A DNA stretch of 64,000 nt. Source: Desulfofundulus kuznetsovii DSM 6115. GTDB lineage: Bacteria; Bacillota; Desulfotomaculia; Desulfotomaculales; Desulfovirgulaceae. The stretch lies in assembly GCF_000214705.1 (NCBI RefSeq), contig NC_015573.1:2363001-2427000 (forward strand), written 5' to 3'. Made by a program: the position numbers and the translations under genes. Below the pieces are notes generated by a model that had not been told where the DNA came from, did no database searches, and saw only the letters and a program-made list of their open reading frames with translations. Position 1 is the first letter of the stretch; each line of letters starts with the position of its first letter. This document shows positions 37,096 to 46,149 of this stretch, piece after piece.

Positions 37096-38856
37096 CTATG
37101 CACTCCGGCGACCGTTCAAGGCGTCCAGAGAGCTCCTCTGCCGGGAAGCGATCAATCCCAGCACCAGAATGAACGCTGCCGTCAGCAGCAGGATGGTCGT
37201 CCCGCCGCCGGAATCCGCACTGGCTGCTGCAACCGGGGTAGCTTTAGTCAGGGCCGGCACCATCCAGGGGAACACGTAGGCCTGCAGGGAGGTAATGACG
37301 GAGATAATCAGGGTAAAGAAGATACTGTGCCCCAGGGTAAAGCGGAACAGGTCGCCTTCTTTACCCACCAGGCCTGTGGAGGCCGCTCCCACGGCAATTG
37401 TCTGGGGCGAAATCATCTTGCCGGCCACCCCGCCGCTGCTGTTGGCCGCTACGGTAAGTACCGGGTTTACCCCGATTTGTTCGGCGGTAATCTGCTGCAT
37501 CTTGCAGAACAGCGCGTTGGAGGAAGTATCACTACCGGTGATGACCACACCCAGCCAGCCCAGGATGGGGGCCATGAAGGGGAAGAAGGTGCCGGTTACG
37601 GTGAAGGCCTTCCCCAGGGTGGGGGTCATGCCGGACCAGTTGGCCACAAAAGCAAAGCCCAGTACGGAAACTATAGTCAGCAAAGCAAAACGCAAGTCTT
37701 TCAATGTTTTACCAAAAACCTCCAGAAACTGACCGGGGCTGATCCGCATGATTATGGCGCTGATGATGGCCGCAATCAAAATGGCCGTTCCACCGGCAGA
37801 GAGCCAGTTGAAGTTGTACACCACGCTCATGGGCTTACCGCCAGCAATGATGGCCTGATCCAGGCCACTGAATACAATTTTAATGGATACCGTATCCAGG
37901 ACCGCTTTGACCGGCTTCAGACCCCAGTCACTGATCAGTACCGTCAACACGATAAAGGGAGACCAGGCTTTGAGCACTGCTCCGGCGGAATGCCTTCTCA
38001 CCTTGAGGGTGGCTTGAGATTCATCGGCAAAACGCCAGATCTTTTTCGGCTTCCACACCCGGAGCAAGAACACCAGGGCAATGATGGAAACCAGGGAAGA
38101 CAGGATGCCCGGCAACATGGGCGTCATATAGTTCGAAGAAAACCACTGGGCCAGGGCACAGGATATGCCGCTGACCAGGATTGCCGGAAGAACCTCCACG
38201 GCCCCCTTCCACCCGGCCATAATGAAGACCAGCCAGAAAGGTACGAAAACCGAGAGGAAGGACACCTGTCGGCCGACCATCTGGCTGATGGTCATGGCAT
38301 CGATACCGGTTACCGCACCGGCAGTAATGATGGGGATACCGAGACCGCCGAAGGCTACCGGGGCGGTGTTGGCAATCAGGCAAATACCGGCGGCATAAAG
38401 GGGGTTGAAACCAAGACCGGCCAGCATGGCCGCTGTAATGGCCACGGGGGCACCGAAACCGGCGGCTCCTTCCAGGAAAGCACCGAAGGAAAAGGCAATT
38501 AAGAGCGCCTGCAGGCGGCGGTCTTCAGTAATGGAAGCAATAGAATCCTTGATGATTTCAAACTGGCCTGTTTTCACCGTCAGGTTGTACAGGAAAACTG
38601 CCGTAACCACAATCCAGCCAATGGGGAAAAGGCCCGTCATTACGCCGTAAAGGGCGGTTAAAAACGCCATGTTCCCCGGCATACCATGAACTCCTATGGC
38701 CAGCACCAAGGCCAGAGCCAGGGTAATAAGACCGGCAATATGCCCTTTCATCCGCCATATGGCCAGGGCACAGAACAGGAAGATGATCGGCAGGGCATCC
38801 ACCAGAGCCGAAAGACCCAGATTGCCCAGAGGGTTGATTGCCTGTGTCCACGTCAC
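37096..38856 (-). CDS. lutP: L-lactate permease
   Basis: A 586-residue polytopic membrane protein of the LctP family. Family landmarks are LIAFSFGAFLEGAAGFGAPVAITAAML, LIANTAPVAFGGLGIPIITA and GSDTSSNALFCKMQQ with AANSSGGVAGKMISPQTIAV. It imports L-lactate by proton symport. It is the first gene of the lut unit, directly behind the promoter with the LutR-like site. Naming as lutP rests on the neighbours. Confidence 0.94.
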   Translation of the reverse strand: MTWTQAINPLGNLGLSALVDALPIIFLFCALAIWRMKGHIAGLITLALALVLAIGVHGMPGNMAFLTALYGVMTGLFPIGWIVVTAVFLYNLTVKTGQFEIIKDSIASITEDRRLQALLIAFSFGAFLEGAAGFGAPVAITAAMLAGLGFNPLYAAGICLIANTAPVAFGGLGIPIITAGAVTGIDAMTISQMVGRQVSFLSVFVPFWLVFIMAGWKGAVEVLPAILVSGISCALAQWFSSNYMTPMLPGILSSLVSIIALVFLLRVWKPKKIWRFADESQATLKVRRHSAGAVLKAWSPFIVLTVLISDWGLKPVKAVLDTVSIKIVFSGLDQAIIAGGKPMSVVYNFNWLSAGGTAILIAAIISAIIMRISPGQFLEVFGKTLKDLRFALLTIVSVLGFAFVANWSGMTPTLGKAFTVTGTFFPFMAPILGWLGVVITGSDTSSNALFCKMQQITAEQIGVNPVLTVAANSSGGVAGKMISPQTIAVGAASTGLVGKEGDLFRFTLGHSIFFTLIISVITSLQAYVFPWMVPALTKATPVAAASADSGGGTTILLLTAAFILVLGLIASRQRSSLDALNGRRSA

Positions 38857-38993
38857 GGTACAACTCCTCCTTGATTTATTGATAAGGTGACAAGAATAAA
38901 TTAGTCCAAAACCCCATTTAACTTGACATTGGTTAATTATCAGTCCTTTCTAACTCCCACCACCCTCTCATCATTATTTATGATGTCTGTGCC

Positions 38994-39022
38994 AGTATAG
39001 GATATGGTGGCCTGACCAACAA
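38994..39022 (-). promoter_or_regulatory. lutP promoter with embedded FadR-type operator
   Basis: On the minus strand -35 TTGTTG (plus 39017-39022) and -10 TATACT (plus 38994-38999) are 17 bases apart. The palindrome TGGTCAGGCCACCA (plus 39005-39018) fills the spacer and touches the -35 box, so a bound GntR/FadR-type repressor would block RNA polymerase. The same palindrome recurs at 39195-39210. The 462-base gap (38857-39318) holds these sites, a long leader and no gene. Confidence 0.7.
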
Positions 39023-39194
39023 CATATTTAATTCTAGAAGATAATAAATTTTCCTTCTTAAACAATCGTTTTCTTTCTCCAAAATCACCTTTATTTTTAA
39101 AAATGTGACAATGGTCGCAAGTGGCTTACCTGCAGATCTCGCAGCAATAAAGCGGGCAGGAAAACACCATCTGAAAATCAGCATACCTTACTAG

Positions 39195-39210
39195 TTGGTG
39201 GCCTGACCAA
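39195..39210. promoter_or_regulatory. second FadR-type operator palindrome
   Basis: TTGGTGGCCTGACCAA is an imperfect palindrome (TTGGT-N6-ACCAA) and shares 14 bases with the site in the lutP promoter, 190 bases away. It lies between the lutR stop and the lutP promoter. Two identical sites suggest DNA looping or a second promoter. The regulator is probably the GntR-family gene next to it. Confidence 0.65.
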
Positions 39211-39318
39211 TTATCTTAATCTTTCTACCTACGCAAAAAAAATCCTTTTTGAAAATAAAATTTTCACAAAAAAAATTCCCCAAAAGGGAAGCTTGAAGAA
39301 CTGAACTTTTACAAAAAA

Positions 39319-40056
39319 TCAATTTTGTTTTTGCCGAAACTTTTGCAGGTCTATTCTAAGAAGTTCAACCTCTACCTTCCACAGGTGCTGGTACATCAAT
39401 TCCCTGGCCTGGGATCTATCCTGTGCGGCCACGGCCAGGTAAATGTCGCGGTGCTCTTCAAATAGCCGCCGGGTGGTACCGGAAGTGGCGGAAAGCCACA
39501 GGGCCCGGGTCACCTTTAACGTCTGGCCGATAATCTCCTGGATCGTATTCATCAAGCGGCTCAACAGGGGGTTCTGGCTGGCCTGAGCCAGAGTGAGGTG
39601 AAAGCGCAAATCCAGCTGTTCGGCTTTCTCTCCTGTGGGGAGATCCTCTTCCATCTCTTCCACCACTGTCTTCAGTTCCTGCAACAGTCCGGGAGTGCAT
39701 CTTTCAGCAGCCAGGCCGGCCGCCTCCACTTCCAGGGCTTTGCGGACCTCCAGGATATTTTGCAGTTTGTCCTTTTCCAGGAGCAAAATAAAGGCCAGGG
39801 GTTCAATAACGGCGTTCGGCCCGGGCCGCTTGACATAAATCCCTTCTCCATGCCTGATTTCCAGAATGCCGGCCAGGTTCAAGGCGGAAAGAGCCTCCCT
39901 CACCGAGGCCCGGCTCACCTGCAACCGTTCAGAAAGCTCTCTTTCGGTAAGCAGTTTATCACCCGGTGCCAGCTGGCCTTCAATGATCAGCTTCTTGATC
40001 TGTTCCAAAATGCTTTCAGAAGTGCGTTTAGTTTTTACCGGCTTAAATTCGGCCAT
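39319..40056 (-). CDS. lutR: GntR/FadR family transcription regulator of lactate use
   Basis: A 245-residue regulator. The N-terminal winged helix is SESILEQIKKLIIEGQLAPG, LLTERELSERLQVSRASVRE; the C-terminal FCD all-helical ligand domain has LDLRFHLTLAQASQNPLLSR with metal-binding Asp/His and later EEHRDIYLAVAAQD. Close in type to LutR/LldR. It stands upstream of lutP on the same strand, and palindromes of FadR type lie between them. It probably represses the operon until lactate binds. Confidence 0.85.
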   Translation of the reverse strand: MAEFKPVKTKRTSESILEQIKKLIIEGQLAPGDKLLTERELSERLQVSRASVREALSALNLAGILEIRHGEGIYVKRPGPNAVIEPLAFILLLEKDKLQNILEVRKALEVEAAGLAAERCTPGLLQELKTVVEEMEEDLPTGEKAEQLDLRFHLTLAQASQNPLLSRLMNTIQEIIGQTLKVTRALWLSATSGTTRRLFEEHRDIYLAVAAQDRSQARELMYQHLWKVEVELLRIDLQKFRQKQN

Positions 40057-40078
40057 TTTTTACCCCTACCCCAATTTT

Positions 40079-40867
40079 TCACCTGATTCCGGCAAGAGCC
40101 AGGAATATTACCGCCGCCCCCAGGATCAGGCGGTACCAGATAAAAATCCCGAAGCTATGGCGGGTTAGAAAACGTAAAAGAAATTTTATGGAAAGGAAAC
40201 CTATCACCGCCGAAACAACCACACCAGCTAAAAATGGAAGGTTCAGGTCGGCGGGAGTTAATTTGGGCAACTGCATTACTCCGGCACCGAAAATAATGGG
40301 TGTGGACATGAGAAAGGAAAAGCGGGCTGCCGTCTCCCGGTCCAGGCCGGCCATACGCCCCACGGCCATGGTGATACCCGAACGGGAAACTCCCGGGATG
40401 ATCGCTAAAGCCTGGGACAGGCCGATCCAGAGGCTTTCCCCCAGGCCAACCTCTTCCAATTTCTTGTAAGCCGGAGCCCGGGTATCAGCCAGGTAAAGAA
40501 TTACCCCCATGATGATGAGCATGGCCCCGATAACCAGAGGCTCCCGGAAAATTGTTTCCGCCTGTTCCTCAAACATGTAACCAATGGCTGCACCGGGAAC
40601 GGTGGCGACCACTAAATACCAGAACAAACGGCCTTCGGTGGTACGGCGCCGCAACAAACCATCGTGTATCAAAATTAACCAGTCCTTCCAGAAAAAAGCC
40701 ACCACGGCCACCAGAGTACCCACATGTAGCGCCACGTCAAAAGTTAATCCCGCATAATGCCAGCCCATCAACCAGGGAACAAGCACCAGGTGGGCCGAAC
40801 TGGAAATGGGCAAAAACTCCCCCACTCCCTGGACTACGCCCAGGATTACGGCCTCAAACAAGCTCAA
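40079..40867 (-). CDS. uppP: undecaprenyl-diphosphatase
   Basis: A 262-residue membrane protein (BacA family) that recycles undecaprenyl pyrophosphate for cell wall synthesis; it can give bacitracin tolerance. The two active-site motifs are VVQGVGEFLPISSSAHLVL, with Gly-Glu in place of the more common Leu-Thr-Glu/Ala-Glu, and IIPGVSRSGITMAVGRMAG. It lies 22 bases before lutR on the same strand. Confidence 0.95.
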   Translation of the reverse strand: MSLFEAVILGVVQGVGEFLPISSSAHLVLVPWLMGWHYAGLTFDVALHVGTLVAVVAFFWKDWLILIHDGLLRRRTTEGRLFWYLVVATVPGAAIGYMFEEQAETIFREPLVIGAMLIIMGVILYLADTRAPAYKKLEEVGLGESLWIGLSQALAIIPGVSRSGITMAVGRMAGLDRETAARFSFLMSTPIIFGAGVMQLPKLTPADLNLPFLAGVVVSAVIGFLSIKFLLRFLTRHSFGIFIWYRLILGAAVIFLALAGIR

Positions 40868-41017
40868 TTAAATCACCCCGTATTTTACTGCTTCCAGCCA
40901 TACAACACTAACTCTATCATTATAGCATAATGGTAAAATATATGGCCAGATAGTTGTTCATATAACTAACAGCCCGGCATCGCCCCGGCCGGTGGAAAGC
41001 CCGGCCGTTCACGAATG

Positions 41018-41251
41018 TCAGCCCGTCTGGGTACATCTGAACAACTTTACCACTGCACCGGGATAAAGATCGCTTCTGAGATAATCCAGGGGATCGGTAC
41101 TTAAAAGGCGCACCACCCTGCCCTCTCCGGGACCGGTGTCCTGTATCAACACAGGCACGCCACCAATGCTTACCTCTCTGGTGGGAGCATGCTGCATTTC
41201 CTCCAGTCCTTCAAAGACTAACTCTAACTGCATGGGAGTATATAAGATCAC
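41018..41251 (-). CDS. ylzJ: YlzJ-like protein
   Basis: A 77-residue protein beginning [20 protein letters not shown], the hallmark start of the YlzJ-like family. I chose the GTG at 41251: it overlaps the tepA stop as GTGA and has GGGGTG eight bases upstream. An ATG ten codons earlier lies within tepA. In B. subtilis ylzJ follows tepA and precedes spoIIIE. Function unknown. Confidence 0.8.
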   Translation of the reverse strand: MILYTPMQLELVFEGLEEMQHAPTREVSIGGVPVLIQDTGPGEGRVVRLLSTDPLDYLRSDLYPGAVVKLFRCTQTG

Positions 41252-41652
41252 TGTACCGGCACCCCATTTCGTAGTTTCCATTCCTCAATCATTGACTTAA
41301 GCTTGTTTACCGCCTGTCCGACTCCTCCCACCTCATCAATCAGACCCTTTTCCACCGCTTCCCTTCCGATGAGAACGGTTCCAATATCCCGGGCCAGTTC
41401 CCCCGTGCGAAACATTAGATCGCGAAAAGAGGCTTCGCTAATGCGGGAATGCTGGGTCACGAAACGTACCACCCGGTCCTGCATCTTGTCCAGATACTCG
41501 TAGGTTTGGGGTACGCCTATAACCAGGCCATTTAAACGAATGGGATGAATGGTCATACTGGCTGTTTCAGCAATGAAACTATACCGGGCGGCGACGGCTA
41601 TCGGCACCCCGATGCTGCCCATGTCGCTACCCCCGTAAAGAGCAAAGGACGG
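41248..41652 (-). pseudogene. tepA: 3' part of tepA (ClpP-like), cut by the mobile element
   Basis: The C-terminal half of a TepA/YmfB ClpP-like protein: [60 protein letters not shown], and [20 protein letters not shown] with [20 protein letters not shown] normal TepA has about 110 further residues before SIGVP. Upstream the frame reads [12 protein letters not shown] and then hits the TAA stop of the serine recombinase gene, in the same frame. The break is therefore between about 41625 and 41667. The 5' half is not in the window. Gene identity is strong from sequence and from the ylzJ/spoIIIE neighbourhood. Confidence 0.85.
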
Positions 41653-41667
41653 AAACTTTCCGCCCCG

Positions 41668-43386
41668 TTAAAACGTTGCCAGTACTTTGAGTTCGAACCT
41701 TTCCTGCTCCAGTTTTTCTTCCCGCCCCAGGAATTCGGCGAGGTCGACATTATAATGAATTTCAATCTTATCCCGGTACAAAACCACCTTGCTGATGATC
41801 TGGGCGAGCATCTGCTTTTTCGTCTCGACTGGGGCCTCCATGAACAGCTTGAACCACTGGGGAGCACGCATGGAAAATTCCATCAGCTGGCTTCTCCGAT
41901 GCTTCTCCACTCTCGCCTGCGACTTTACTTCTTCAAGCTCCTTCTCAAGTGATTCTACTATCCTGCCGTATTCGTTCACTTTTTCAGCCAGCAGTTGCTC
42001 CGAATACAAACTGCCATCCGGATCGGCGAAATAATCATCCAACCGTCTTACCCAGGCATTATAAATTTTCCTGTTTTTGCTTAACTCCTTTTCCAGGGTC
42101 TTCACACGATTTGTCGCTTCAGCCAGGTAGTCCACCTGTTTCTGTTCAACATACTGCAAAAGATCTTCACAATTCAACCCGGACAGGAAATTTTCAAGTT
42201 CCTGCAGGAAAATCCGGTCTATCTTTCTCTGGGAGTACGATCCCTGCCCTTCACACAGTTTCTCTCCCCCGCCTACACGGGCGTGGGTAACACACCGGTA
42301 AACCCTTTTCTGACAGGGATATGCCTTGCCGTTACGTTTGCGCCAGTTATGGCCGGAGCTGATAAAGCCGCGGCCGCAGTAACCGCACACAAGAAAGCCG
42401 GTCAGGAGTGCACTGCTGGACATGGCGCGGGGATTCGGAGTTCCTCCCTTTTGTGTTTTAGACGTACAATTTTCCTGCATCTTGCGGATCAACCGTTGCC
42501 ATGTTTCCAGGGGAATAATGGAGTATTCGGGTATCGGCTTCGGGTTTCCATCCTGATCCCGGGGAATGATGAAATTGTTCAGGTCCGTATATCCTTTGAT
42601 GCGAACCCTGGAAGTGGGAGTGTTTCCCGGTTTCGTCCTGTCATAGGCCGGAAGCCCGCAGATTATTGGGTTCTGCAGCACCTGCCGCACCCGGGTGTCG
42701 GTCCACAACCTGCCTTCCCGGGTGCGGTACCCCTGTTCGTTCAACGCAGCGGCTATCCTTTTGCTTCCCAAGCCTTCTTCCAGGTAGAGTCTGCACATTT
42801 CCTTAATCACCGCGGCCTCTTCCTGATCCACTTCCAGCGGCAAACCTTTTTTGGACTCGGATAGCCTGAACCCGTATGGAGGGCGGCCACCGGTCCAGCA
42901 TCCCTGTTTGGCTTTCTGCCGCATAACATGAGACACGCGGATTCTGGTGTTCACACTTTCCGTCTCCGATTGCCACCCTTCGATAAACCGCAGGAGCTTG
43001 TCATACTGGTCCTTAAGCTCCAGCTTTTTACCTCCAGGTACATCGGCGACGGCGATAACCTCGACACCGGCACGGTGAAACTGCCATAAGACTATCGGGT
43101 ACTCCAGGCTTTTGCGTGAGAGGCGGTCGGCCTTAAATACAAGCAGAATCTTAAATTTACCCATTAACGCGTCGGCAAGAACGTTCTGCAGGATGTCTCT
43201 GTCGTCTTTGCTGTACTTAAATGCTGAAACGCCTTCTTCCGCGTATTCCTTCACAAGTTCCCATTCCGGATGTTGTGCAACAAATTCGCGTATTACGTTC
43301 GCCTGAAGCGGTATGCTGTCTTCCTCGTTATTTTTCAACTGCTTGGCGGTCGATACCCTGTATAATGATGCTACCGGAATGGTCAT
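41668..43386 (-). CDS. large serine recombinase (integrase of the element)
   Basis: About 572 residues. The resolvase domain holds the catalytic Ser12 in SLYRVSTAKQ and the Arg-rich KADRLSRKSLEYPIVLW; a recombinase domain follows (GGRPPYGFRLSESKKGLPLE), a zinc ribbon (LVCGYCGRGFISSG with later Cys residues) and a C-terminal coiled coil (RVKTLEKELSKNRKIYNAWV). It is at the very edge of the insertion and so is the likely integrase. The ATG at 43386 with AGGGG eight bases upstream is preferred to a GTG at 43395. Confidence 0.92.
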   Translation of the reverse strand: MTIPVASLYRVSTAKQLKNNEEDSIPLQANVIREFVAQHPEWELVKEYAEEGVSAFKYSKDDRDILQNVLADALMGKFKILLVFKADRLSRKSLEYPIVLWQFHRAGVEVIAVADVPGGKKLELKDQYDKLLRFIEGWQSETESVNTRIRVSHVMRQKAKQGCWTGGRPPYGFRLSESKKGLPLEVDQEEAAVIKEMCRLYLEEGLGSKRIAAALNEQGYRTREGRLWTDTRVRQVLQNPIICGLPAYDRTKPGNTPTSRVRIKGYTDLNNFIIPRDQDGNPKPIPEYSIIPLETWQRLIRKMQENCTSKTQKGGTPNPRAMSSSALLTGFLVCGYCGRGFISSGHNWRKRNGKAYPCQKRVYRCVTHARVGGGEKLCEGQGSYSQRKIDRIFLQELENFLSGLNCEDLLQYVEQKQVDYLAEATNRVKTLEKELSKNRKIYNAWVRRLDDYFADPDGSLYSEQLLAEKVNEYGRIVESLEKELEEVKSQARVEKHRRSQLMEFSMRAPQWFKLFMEAPVETKKQMLAQIISKVVLYRDKIEIHYNVDLAEFLGREEKLEQERFELKVLATF

Positions 43387-43397
43387 GGAAAGCACCC

Positions 43398-43604
43398 CTA
43401 CTTCGTGATTTCCTCCAGAATAAGTTGGGCCGCTTTAGCTTTGAAATTTACCATGCGTTCCCTGGAATCGGGCACGGGTATGAAAACATTTTCCACTTTC
43501 ATACCCGACACGGGGTCACGCCTTCTTAATTTCATGTGGCCCAGGCCTTCTTCTACAATATATTCTACATCATTTATTAAAACCTTCCCGGGCAATTTTG
43601 ACAT
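43398..43604 (-). CDS. small basic protein upstream of the serine recombinase
   Basis: A 68-residue protein (VLINDVEYIVEEGLGHMKLR, RDPVSGMKVENVFIPVPDSR, MVNFKAKAAQLILEEITK) with GGAGGCGAT upstream of its ATG. It ends just before the recombinase start, so the two are one operon. No family is recognised. A small protein at this place could be a recombination directionality factor, but nothing in the sequence shows that. The 183 bases between it and the terminator at 43787 hold nothing that I can support. Confidence 0.65.
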   Translation of the reverse strand: MSKLPGKVLINDVEYIVEEGLGHMKLRRRDPVSGMKVENVFIPVPDSRERMVNFKAKAAQLILEEITK

Positions 43605-43786
43605 ATCATCGCCTCCTTATCGCATATAAAGCATGTCCAAATAAACGCAAACTATCCGGAAATGACAGGAATTCCCGGCGAAATGTCAAGCGGGCGTTTC
43701 CGCTGTCGCTATTTCTACGCGTCCAGGACGTGACCGATCAAAAAGCGATGAAAACTCATTCTTTACCCCCCGAAAACGCAGGTTTT

Positions 43787-43822
43787 ATAAAAAACAACCG
43801 GGGTGTCACAAAACCCCGGTTG
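43787..43822 (-). terminator. intrinsic terminator after the virD4 gene
   Basis: CAACCGGGGT and ACCCCGGTTG form a perfect 10-bp stem with an 8-base loop; on the minus strand TTTTTTAT follows. It ends the long leftward transcript of the element before the integrase unit. Confidence 0.88.
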
Positions 43823-43935
43823 TTCTCTTCGACGGGAAGGAGTGTCTTCACCGCACCTTTGCCCGTCTATTAATTGCTTCCGCGCTCCGGTAGGCGTGCC
43901 GGGCTACGAAGTTTTCGGGGTGGAGTTTTGTAATA

Positions 43936-43977
43936 CTCCTGGAAAAGCGATACATCGCTGGTTGCTGTTTCCAGGAG
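43936..43977 (-). repeat. nested hairpin just downstream of virD4
   Basis: CTCCTGGAAA (43936-43945) and TTTCCAGGAG (43968-43977) are perfect 10-bp arms. Inside, AGCGAT and ATCGCT form a second stem. It starts ten bases after the virD4 stop, with no T run; the terminator is a further 115 bases on. It may be a structured 3' untranslated region or a small RNA. Weak support. Confidence 0.4.
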
Positions 43978-43987
43978 CTAGTTCCTC

Positions 43988-46054
43988 CTACCAGGGCACC
44001 CCAGCCCGCACGGCACTGGACTGACCTGTTGTTTCCTCTTCTTCCGTTGCCGTTTTGCTGGAGGCATCAAGTTCAGCAACCTTTCCGTCCACTTCTATTT
44101 CCGGCAGGCTAATTTCGAAATCCCTGGCGGGTATCACCCGTTCCACCGGCAGCATGCCGCATTGCTTGATCTCTTTTGCTTGAGGCAACTCCGTCCAGCC
44201 GACTTTGCGCAGATACAGTGGATATGACCACTGCAAAAGCGCTATACCATACCTGGGATCTATCTGCAGAATTTCGGTAGGAGTCATAAGCGGGCGTGAT
44301 ATAGCTGTCTGAATTCTCTTTTCAGGCTCGAACCAGTGCTTCACTGGAGTAGTTACGTCCTTGCTTACTTTTTCCGTTTCCACCGCCGCCGTGCCCAGGA
44401 GCTGGCTGAACATCCGCGCCAGTTCCATGTCAGCGGGAGCGATGCCGGCGAGCATGACCGTGGGGCAGTTACCGATGATTGTTTTCGCGTCCGCTTCACC
44501 GTATACGGATTCGAGCTGGCTCGGCGTCTGCAGTATCATTTGTATGTGGATGCCCTTGCTGCGGGCGGTGGAGATAATTTCCGTCAAACCCGGTATCCTG
44601 CCCACGTTGGCCATTTCGTCCCATATGTTCCGCACGTTGACAGGCAACCTTTTGCCAGGGCTCTGGAAGGCCAGTTTATCCAAGCGTTTGAAAAGGAATT
44701 TATAGAATATGGAGAGGATTGGCTTTAAATAAACCCCTTCACCGCCCGTCGGAATGATGAGAAACAGTGCCGTCTTTTTGAGCCCCACCTGGCGCAGGTC
44801 GATTTCCTGTTGTGACATCATGGCCGCCAGCGGCGCCGTGGTTAAATTCTTCAGTACCGCCGTAAGGTTTGAGACTGCGTATTCGTAGTTCTGCCTCACC
44901 ACACCCCGCCAGCGCTCATAGATGAGCGGGCTGATCCTCCCTGCTTTGTAAGCTTCGCGAAACCGGGAGTCCAGCTTTTCTACGGGCCAGGCAGCCAGGG
45001 TCATCAAAGAACGAATATGTTGCTGTTCAATGGGGAAATCGCCTTTGAGCAAACCAATCATTGCTTCCGCCAGTTCCATCCCCTTAAGCGCGAAATAGGA
45101 TGATTCGCTGATAGCGTTTTTTGACAGGGTATCGATCATTTCCGATATTTCAGCGTCATCCAGACATTCAATTACAGGGTTCCAGCGGTGGCTGTGTTGT
45201 GGTGTCATGAAGTTTAACACCCAGATGTTTTCGTACCCTTTCTGTTTAAACCATTCACCAACCGTCTCGAAGATCTCTCCCTTGGGGTCGATGACCACGA
45301 TGCTTTGTCCTTCCGCGACGGCAGCAATTATGTTTGTTATTACGATGCTGAACGTTTTGCCCGAACCGGTGCCCCCGAAGAATACGGCGTGCTGCGCCGT
45401 TTTAGGCATGTCAACCGGTGCTTTTTCAAAGTTGACCCGTACGATTCTGCCGTCCAATTCGCCTATTAAATTGCCACCGGGAAATTTAATTTTCCCTTTC
45501 GGGTTTTCATCCGGCAGCACCGGCGGGCCGAATTCGCAAAACTTTACCAGGTCGTTCAGGCCGGCCCAGCGAGACAACCCAAGTGCCGGGTCCTTGATCA
45601 CTTTCAGGCCGTGCACATAATTGGAGTTGTTTTTCATTTTTAAAATCCTGTTCCGGGCCAGCCACCACCAGCAGGCACCACCACCCAGTGCGACAAAGGC
45701 ATTCAGTAGAAGCCAAAGACTGCGAACTTCAGGAGCGCTTAGTTTCTCCGACGGAGTAGTCAGCCAGGCCCAGGCGGTTTTAAACGGGTGGCTCCAGTAC
45801 CAGGACACCGATTCGAAAGCATGGGCTGCTGCGGCTTTCTCCGCCGGAGTGGCGAATATGGATTGCCCCTTCAGCCAGGTCCCGAGGCCGTGCAACCAGG
45901 CGGCCGCCGTACCCAGGGTCCATACATCGAGGAGATAGAGGCCACCAAGGGCCAGCGCTGAAGTTCCAGCCATAATTCCCCCTCTAGCCAACGCGGGCAT
46001 GTGTTTGAAAGCTGAATAAACCTCCTCCTTCACCCGGGATAACGACCATCTCAT
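43988..46054 (-). CDS. VirD4/TraG type IV secretion coupling ATPase
   Basis: About 688 residues from the ATG at 46054, which has AGAGGTGG seven bases upstream; the 34 codons before it are AT-rich and unlikely to be coding. N-terminal membrane spans (GIMAGTSALALGGLYLLDVW, SLWLLLNAFVALGGGACWWW) precede the ATPase domain with Walker A FFGGTGSGKTFS and the Walker B-like IWDEMANVGRIPG, then RSKGIHIQMILQTPSQLESV. Coupling proteins bring the relaxase-DNA complex to the conjugation channel. Its presence is the best sign that the element is or was conjugative. Confidence 0.9.
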   Translation of the reverse strand: MRWSLSRVKEEVYSAFKHMPALARGGIMAGTSALALGGLYLLDVWTLGTAAAWLHGLGTWLKGQSIFATPAEKAAAAHAFESVSWYWSHPFKTAWAWLTTPSEKLSAPEVRSLWLLLNAFVALGGGACWWWLARNRILKMKNNSNYVHGLKVIKDPALGLSRWAGLNDLVKFCEFGPPVLPDENPKGKIKFPGGNLIGELDGRIVRVNFEKAPVDMPKTAQHAVFFGGTGSGKTFSIVITNIIAAVAEGQSIVVIDPKGEIFETVGEWFKQKGYENIWVLNFMTPQHSHRWNPVIECLDDAEISEMIDTLSKNAISESSYFALKGMELAEAMIGLLKGDFPIEQQHIRSLMTLAAWPVEKLDSRFREAYKAGRISPLIYERWRGVVRQNYEYAVSNLTAVLKNLTTAPLAAMMSQQEIDLRQVGLKKTALFLIIPTGGEGVYLKPILSIFYKFLFKRLDKLAFQSPGKRLPVNVRNIWDEMANVGRIPGLTEIISTARSKGIHIQMILQTPSQLESVYGEADAKTIIGNCPTVMLAGIAPADMELARMFSQLLGTAAVETEKVSKDVTTPVKHWFEPEKRIQTAISRPLMTPTEILQIDPRYGIALLQWSYPLYLRKVGWTELPQAKEIKQCGMLPVERVIPARDFEISLPEIEVDGKVAELDASSKTATEEEETTGQSSAVRAGVPW

Positions 46055-46149
46055 ATAAACCACCTCTTTTTCAATTGTCCAAAAAAGAAAAAAGGGCCGG
46101 ATAAATTGGGGCCTAAAAAAAAGATAAACCAGGTATTTTTTAAAAAAAC

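Noticed and set aside
38978-39184. 68-residue minus-strand open frame in the lut control region
   Set aside because: No ribosome site, and it overlaps the lutP promoter and operator.
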